From UBA7672 sp047601145 (lineage in GTDB: Bacteria; Pseudomonadota; Alphaproteobacteria; Caulobacterales; Hyphomonadaceae): a stretch of DNA of 64,000 bases. Position 1 is the stretch's first letter. Every line of letters begins with the position of its first letter. The stretch spans positions 2,046,001-2,110,000 of the forward strand of contig JASGJW010000001.1 of assembly GCA_047601145.1 (NCBI GenBank), written 5' to 3'. The position numbers and the translations under genes were made by a program. Shown one piece after another: positions 60,373-64,000 of this stretch. Under the pieces are notes generated by a model. That model made no database searches. It was not told the origin of the DNA and worked only from the letters and a program-made list of their open reading frames with translations.

Positions 60373-61599
60373 GTGGCGGACGAGCGTATGTACGATGTCA
60401 TCGTCTACGGGGCGAGCGGGTTCACCGGTCAACTCGTCGCCGAGCATATGCTGAAGACCTACGGTTCCGGCCGCGACGTGCGCTGGGCGATCGCCGGCCG
60501 CAGCAAGGACAAGCTCGAGCACGCCAGGTGGGAGATCGGCGGCAAGGCCGAGCTGAAACTGGTAATCGCCGATGCGACCGATCCTGCCTCGCTGCTCGCC
60601 ATGGCGAAGGCCACGAAAGTAGTGATCTCCACGGTCGGACCCTATCAGCTCTATGGCGAACCGATGGTGGCGGCCTGTGTCGAGGCCGGGACCGACTATG
60701 TCGATCTCTGCGGCGAGCCGGCCTGGATGGCGGCGATGATCGCGAAATACGATGTGGCGGCGAAGGCTTCCGGTGCGCGCATCGTGTTCTCGTGCGGCTT
60801 CGATTCCATCCCGTTCGACCTTGGCGTCACCTACCTTCAAACTCAGGCGAAGCAACGCCTCGGCGTTCCGCTTCAGCGCGTGCGCGGACGCGTGCGCAAG
60901 ATGAAGGGCGGCTTCTCCGGCGGCACCATTGCGAGCCTGATGGCGACACTGGAATCATCCAAGCGCGATCCATCGATCGTGAAGACGCTGGCCAATCCCT
61001 TTGCTCTCACGCCCGGCTTCACCGGGCCTGCGCAGCCTTCGGGCGAGAAGGTCGAGCGTGATGCGGCTGCAGGCCAGTGGGCGACGCCTTTCATCATGGC
61101 GACGATCAACACCAAGAACGTCCACCGCACCAACCATCTCCTGAACCGGGCCTGGGGCGCGGACTTCACCTATGACGAGATGATGCTGACCGGGGACGGA
61201 CCGGAGGGCGCCAAGCGCGCCAAGGGCGCCGCGCGCGCAGGCGCGATCCAGAACACGCTGCTGGGGTTTGGACCGACGCGTGCGTTGCTGCGCCAGTTCG
61301 CTCTGCCCAAGCCGGGGCAGGGACCATCCAAGGAAGAGCGCGAGACAGGTTTTTACGACGTGCTGTTCGTTGGGCAGACGAAGGATGGCCGCACGCTGCG
61401 TGGCGGTGTGAAGGGCGACAAGGACCCAGGCTACGCCTCGACGTCCAAGATGATTTCTGAAAGCGCGATGTGTCTTGCTCGCGATGTCGGGCGAGACGAG
61501 ACAGCGGGGGGCGTGTGGACGCCGGGCGCCGCGCTGGGCGCCAAGCTTATCGCGCGGCTGGAAGCCAATGCAGGCCTGCGCTTCGCGCTCGAGAACTAA
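60373..61599 (+). CDS. Saccharopine dehydrogenase-like NAD(P)-binding protein
   Basis: Cytoplasmic protein of 408 residues with a Rossmann start YDVIVYGASGFTGQLVAEHML. This group includes trans-acting enoyl reductases and trans-membrane-associated homologues of saccharopine reductase; catalysis of saccharopine chemistry is not implied. Visible blocks: TVGPYQLYGEPMVAACVEAGTDYVDLCGEP (residues about 85-115) and FSCGFDSIPFDLGV. GTG 60373 is preferred: GGAG lies just upstream and the NAD fold then starts at residue 8. It is probably co-transcribed with the CocE/NonD gene. Confidence 0.85.
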   Translation: MADERMYDVIVYGASGFTGQLVAEHMLKTYGSGRDVRWAIAGRSKDKLEHARWEIGGKAELKLVIADATDPASLLAMAKATKVVISTVGPYQLYGEPMVAACVEAGTDYVDLCGEPAWMAAMIAKYDVAAKASGARIVFSCGFDSIPFDLGVTYLQTQAKQRLGVPLQRVRGRVRKMKGGFSGGTIASLMATLESSKRDPSIVKTLANPFALTPGFTGPAQPSGEKVERDAAAGQWATPFIMATINTKNVHRTNHLLNRAWGADFTYDEMMLTGDGPEGAKRAKGAARAGAIQNTLLGFGPTRALLRQFALPKPGQGPSKEERETGFYDVLFVGQTKDGRTLRGGVKGDKDPGYASTSKMISESAMCLARDVGRDETAGGVWTPGAALGAKLIARLEANAGLRFALEN

Positions 61600-61702
61600 A
61601 ACGCTGGCCCGGCCTGAAAGCCTGAACCCCAACTGCCAGCGTGCCCGTCCGTTTCAACCCAGGCCATGGCGCCAATCTCGCGCCGAACCGGGTACCCCGC
61701 AC

Positions 61703-61718
61703 CTACGGAAACCCGTAG
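61703..61718. promoter_or_regulatory. Palindrome CTACGG-aaac-CCGTAG
   Basis: Perfect six-base arms with a four-base spacer, 104 bases after the saccharopine-dehydrogenase-like gene. It could be a protein-binding site or a small hairpin; no regulator can be named. Confidence 0.4.
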
Positions 61719-61744
61719 TGAGTTGTGCCAGCAGCAAAAAATGA

Positions 61745-61797
61745 AGCGGCGGCTCTCCGTCATGGAAAGCTGCCGCTGGAACTCTACGCTACTCTAC
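61745..61797. terminator. Hairpin with two ACTCTAC heptamers downstream
   Basis: AGCGGCGGCT (61745-61754) and AGCTGCCGCT (61768-61777) form a 10-bp stem with one mismatch; ACTCTAC copies at 61781 and 61791 follow. No T run on the plus strand; on the minus strand TTTTTTG lies just beyond. Terminator function is likely only for minus-strand transcription. Confidence 0.4.
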
Positions 61798-61881
61798 CTG
61801 CGCCCCCTGCTCTTTGGGCCTAACTCGTACTGCGGCAGGCCAGGGCGACCGGGGAAGGTGGACCCTGGAATTCTGTTGTGC

Positions 61882-62067
61882 TCACCGCGCCGCGTAGGCC
61901 GACTGGACGCGTGTTTGGGCGGGCTGCTGGTCTTCTGGGTTGGCAGCGGTGGGAATGGCGAGCAGTGCGATGACGCCGCTCACGATCGCGACGCCGACAA
62001 CCGCGCCGATCGCACCGGAAGCCAGGGGGCCGGGGCCTTTTCGCTTGAAGGACATCGTTTGAAACAT
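61882..62067 (-). CDS. Small single-pass membrane protein frame, hypothetical
   Basis: A 61-codon frame (MFQTMSFKRKGPGPL...) with one hydrophobic stretch, ASGAIGAVVGVAIVSGVIAL, and a polar tail. It overlaps the 3' part of the broken ammonium-transporter frame in another reading phase. ATG 62067 or 62055 could start it. No family is recognised, and it may belong to the sequence joined to the transporter fragment. Confidence 0.35.
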   Translation of the reverse strand: MFQTMSFKRKGPGPLASGAIGAVVGVAIVSGVIALLAIPTAANPEDQQPAQTRVQSAYAAR

Positions 62068-62561
62068 CCCGAGGGTTGAGTTGACCCACGAGTGTAACCG
62101 AACGCCCACCACAGGATGGTGACCAAGCCAGCCAAGCCCAAGCACTGGGCCATCACGCTGAGCACGTTCTTCTGACGAACCAGGCCGCCGTAGAACAGCG
62201 CGAGGCCCGGCAGCGTCATGAACAACACGAGCGCGGCGCACACCATCATCCAGGCGTTGTGCCCGGGGCCTGCGCCGGCGACCTTGGAGGTAGCTGCGTC
62301 GACGCGCGCGCCGTTGTTGACATAGGCTTCGAGGTCGGCGAGCCGCTTCTCGACGTCGGCCGGCGTAGCTGCCGCGGTGGGCACGGCCGCAGGCGCGGGC
62401 GCGGCGACGGGTGCGGGGGCCGCAGCAGCGGGCTCGGCGGCAGGCGCCGGCGCCGCGGGGGCCGCAGCGCTGGCCGAGGGAGCCGCGGTGTCCTCGGCGA
62501 AGGCTGCCGCTGGGACCAGCGCCAGAGCAAACCCGACTATCGCTAACAACCGTTTGAACAT
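61980..62561 (-). pseudogene. amt: Ammonium transporter gene, 3' truncated
   Basis: Start of an Amt-type ammonium channel. A signal-like N-terminus (LLAIVGFALALVPAAAFA), an alanine/proline-rich linker, a PADVEKRLADLEAYVNNGA segment seen in alphaproteobacterial Amt proteins, and the first helices HNAWMMVCAALVLFMTLPGLALFYGGLVRQKNVLSVM and LGLAGLVTILWWAFGY are present to residue 156. After position about 62094 the frame becomes unrelated (TRGSTQPSG...) and stops at 61980; the remaining nine or so helices are missing from the window. GGAG lies six bases before ATG 62561. No glnK is visible upstream. Truncation by rearrangement or an assembly junction. Confidence 0.75.
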
Positions 62562-62867
62562 CACCGTCTCCTTGGGAATTCTGCTGCTATCGAAAGGGGG
62601 ACCTTGGTTGGGAGGAGGATGGTCCTCGTCGGCAGCGCGCCTACATCGTTACCGAGGCCATTGTTTCGGATTTGCTTCGCACTTGTTTCATGTCACACAG
62701 CCGAAAAGTCGGCCGAAATACCACTTAAATTCAATCACTTAGAGCAGCACACGAAACCTGGCGCTGTGCGTTGGAAACACTTTTTCGCCTTCATCACCCC
62801 TGCGGGTTGCGGCTTGTCGGCCTGGCAGCGCGCCGAGGCCAGAGCTAAAACCGCCCCCCCTCCTTCC

Positions 62868-63830
62868 ATGACGACTGACATCGAAGCTTGCGTCCGCGCC
62901 CTGTCGCAGGGCGAGCTGGTGGCGTTTCCCACCGAGACCGTCTACGGGCTGGGTGCGGATGCCGAGAACCCGCTCGCGGTTCGCCGCATCTTCGAGGTGA
63001 AGGGGCGGCCATCGAGCCACCCACTGATCGTGCACGTCGCCTCTGCGCAGGCTCTCGGCGAGCTGGGCGCGAACCTGCCGCCGCTGGCGTGGCGCTTAGC
63101 CGAGCAGTTTTGGCCGGGCCCGCTCACCTTGGTGGTGGAGCGCAGTGAGCGTGTCCCGCTCGCCGTCACCGGCGGGCAAAACACCGTCGGGCTGCGCGTC
63201 CCGGCGCACCCAATCGCGCTCGAACTACTACGCGCCTTCGGTCGTGGCGTGGCGGCGCCGTCCGCCAACCGCTTCGGTCGTTTGAGCCCGACGCGCGCGA
63301 GCCACGTGCGCGAAGACTTGGGCTCGGCAATCAGCCACGTGCTCGATGGTGGCGACTGCGAGGTCGGCGTCGAGTCGACGATCGTCGATCTGTCGCGCGG
63401 TCGGCCGCGCTTGCTGCGCCCCGGCGGCGTGCCGCGCGAAGCGCTGGAGCAGCTGCTGCAGTCCGAGCTGGTCGTCGAAACCAGCGGACCGGTGCGCGTG
63501 TCGGGGCAACTACCGTCGCACTACGCGCCCGAGGCCGAGCTCGTGCTGTGCGAGGCGCAGGAGCTCGACGCTCGGATCAGCGCGCTGCACGAGCGCGGCG
63601 CGCGCCTCGGCCTGTTGCTGACGGCGAGCACCGCGGCGCCGGCGACACGCGCCTGCGTCCGCTTGCCCGACGACGCTTCTGCTTTCGCCCAGGCGCTCTA
63701 TTCGAGCCTACGCGAGCTGGACAAGGCTGCGGTCGACGTGATCTTGGTGGTGCCGCCCGCGAGCGACGGCATGGGCCTGGCCGTGCTCGATCGGTTGACC
63801 CGCGCCGCAGCGCCGCGGCCCGAGAGCTGA
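62868..63830 (+). CDS. tsaC: L-threonylcarbamoyladenylate synthase (Sua5/TsaC family)
   Basis: Makes threonylcarbamoyl-AMP from threonine, bicarbonate and ATP for the t6A37 modification of tRNAs. The 320-residue protein has a YrdC/TsaC domain (about residues 10-200) with LVAFPTETVYGLGADA, KGRPSSHPLIVHV, FWPGPLTLVVE, GLRVPAHPIALELL and APSANRFGRLSPT, then the linker and C-terminal Sua5 domain starting LPSHYAPEAELVL. The 306-base gap upstream (62562-62867) holds only the amt ribosome-binding site region and no recognised promoter or gene. Codon choice looks somewhat different from the window's other genes. Confidence 0.92.
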   Translation: MTTDIEACVRALSQGELVAFPTETVYGLGADAENPLAVRRIFEVKGRPSSHPLIVHVASAQALGELGANLPPLAWRLAEQFWPGPLTLVVERSERVPLAVTGGQNTVGLRVPAHPIALELLRAFGRGVAAPSANRFGRLSPTRASHVREDLGSAISHVLDGGDCEVGVESTIVDLSRGRPRLLRPGGVPREALEQLLQSELVVETSGPVRVSGQLPSHYAPEAELVLCEAQELDARISALHERGARLGLLLTASTAAPATRACVRLPDDASAFAQALYSSLRELDKAAVDVILVVPPASDGMGLAVLDRLTRAAAPRPES

Positions 63831-63831
63831 T

Positions 63832-64000
63832 TCACGGCAGTGGATTGTAGGGCGCGCCCTCGGCGGCTGGTTCGGTGTGGACCAAAACGTCTGTCACGCC
63901 TGGGATCTCGGCCTTGATGGCGTCGATCACCCAGTGCGTCACGCGATGCGCGTGCACCACGTCCAGATGCGGCGCGATTTGCACGTGCAAGTCGACGTGG
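63832..64000 (-). CDS. Cation diffusion facilitator, C-terminal end (partial)
   Basis: Only the last 56 codons are in the window, read from the window edge to the stop at 63832. The sequence HVDLHVQIAPHLDVVHAHRVTHWVID and IPGVTDVLVHTEP matches the cytoplasmic C-terminal domain of CDF metal exporters (ZitB/CzcD/FieF type), with the metal-binding histidines. The membrane part lies outside. Its stop is two bases from the convergent tsaC stop. Confidence 0.8.
   Translation of the reverse strand, partial: HVDLHVQIAPHLDVVHAHRVTHWVIDAIKAEIPGVTDVLVHTEPAAEGAPYNPLP

Noticed and set aside
1..64000. tRNA, rRNA, integrase or transposase genes
   Set aside because: No T-loop/acceptor patterns, rRNA segments or transposase motifs were recognised on either strand by eye; a tRNAscan or IS search would be the decisive test.

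Overview
The window reads as chromosomal DNA of a GC-rich, aerobic, non-phototrophic alphaproteobacterium, most likely of the Caulobacterales/Hyphomonadaceae type. This is an inference from gene content: a PhaR/PhaC/phasin polyhydroxybutyrate (PHB) set, a TonB-dependent receptor, PilZ and PAS_5-like regulators, many small lipoproteins and several GTG/TTG starts. No rRNA, tRNA, CRISPR array, complete insertion sequence or prophage was found. Genes are tightly packed, with many divergent and convergent neighbours and several stop-to-stop or ATGA overlaps.

1-7.7 kb: the 3' part of mmsA and an intact mmsB (valine catabolism) flank an island of two paralogous membrane-anchored proteins around a DUF2306 gene. 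A PgsA-like phospholipid synthase and a ZnuD-like TonB-dependent receptor follow, with two Zur-like boxes in front of the receptor. 7.7-12.8 kb: PHB block (phasin, a SEDS-like membrane protein, phaC, an alpha/beta hydrolase, phaR). 12.8-21.5 kb: a lipoprotein penicillin acylase; an HscC-type Hsp70 translationally coupled to a membrane J-domain protein with a TonB-C-like end; then the divergent peptidoglycan-recycling pair mpl/ldcA. 21.6-31.3 kb: two tandem membrane acyltransferases, 3-hydroxybutyrate dehydrogenase (a second PHB-cycle gene), an M28 lipoprotein peptidase, an uncharacterised three-gene operon (coiled-coil TelA-like protein, DUF6384-like membrane protein, coiled-coil protein with a glycine-rich tail) and a Tat-exported PhoD phosphatase.

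31.3-46.7 kb: metabolic and housekeeping genes (DUF1993, cyclophilin lipoprotein, glycine-zipper lipoprotein, cytochrome P450, PhoH, gamma-carbonic anhydrase, LLM oxidoreductase, amidase, DEAD-box helicase, L-lactate dehydrogenase, VIT-type transporter) and a sulfatase broken by a one-base frameshift. 46.7-61.6 kb: GYF-like protein, crotonase, APH-like kinase, double PilZ protein, PAS protein with a coupled 56-codon ORF, YdcZ-like membrane protein, an SDR/SnoaL/SnoaL/methyltransferase operon, two tandem DUF885 lipoproteins, sterol-desaturase-like enzyme, CocE/NonD hydrolase and a saccharopine-dehydrogenase-like protein. 61.6-64 kb: an ammonium-transporter gene cut after its second membrane segment, then tsaC/sua5 and the end of a cation-diffusion-facilitator gene. 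This end may be a rearrangement or an assembly junction.

Candidates for something undescribed: the three-gene operon at 25960-29686, the HscC/J-domain/TonB-C pair at 15357-19087, the SEDS-like protein in the PHB operon, the paralogue pair around DUF2306, and clusters of the heptamer ACTCTAC downstream of hairpins.
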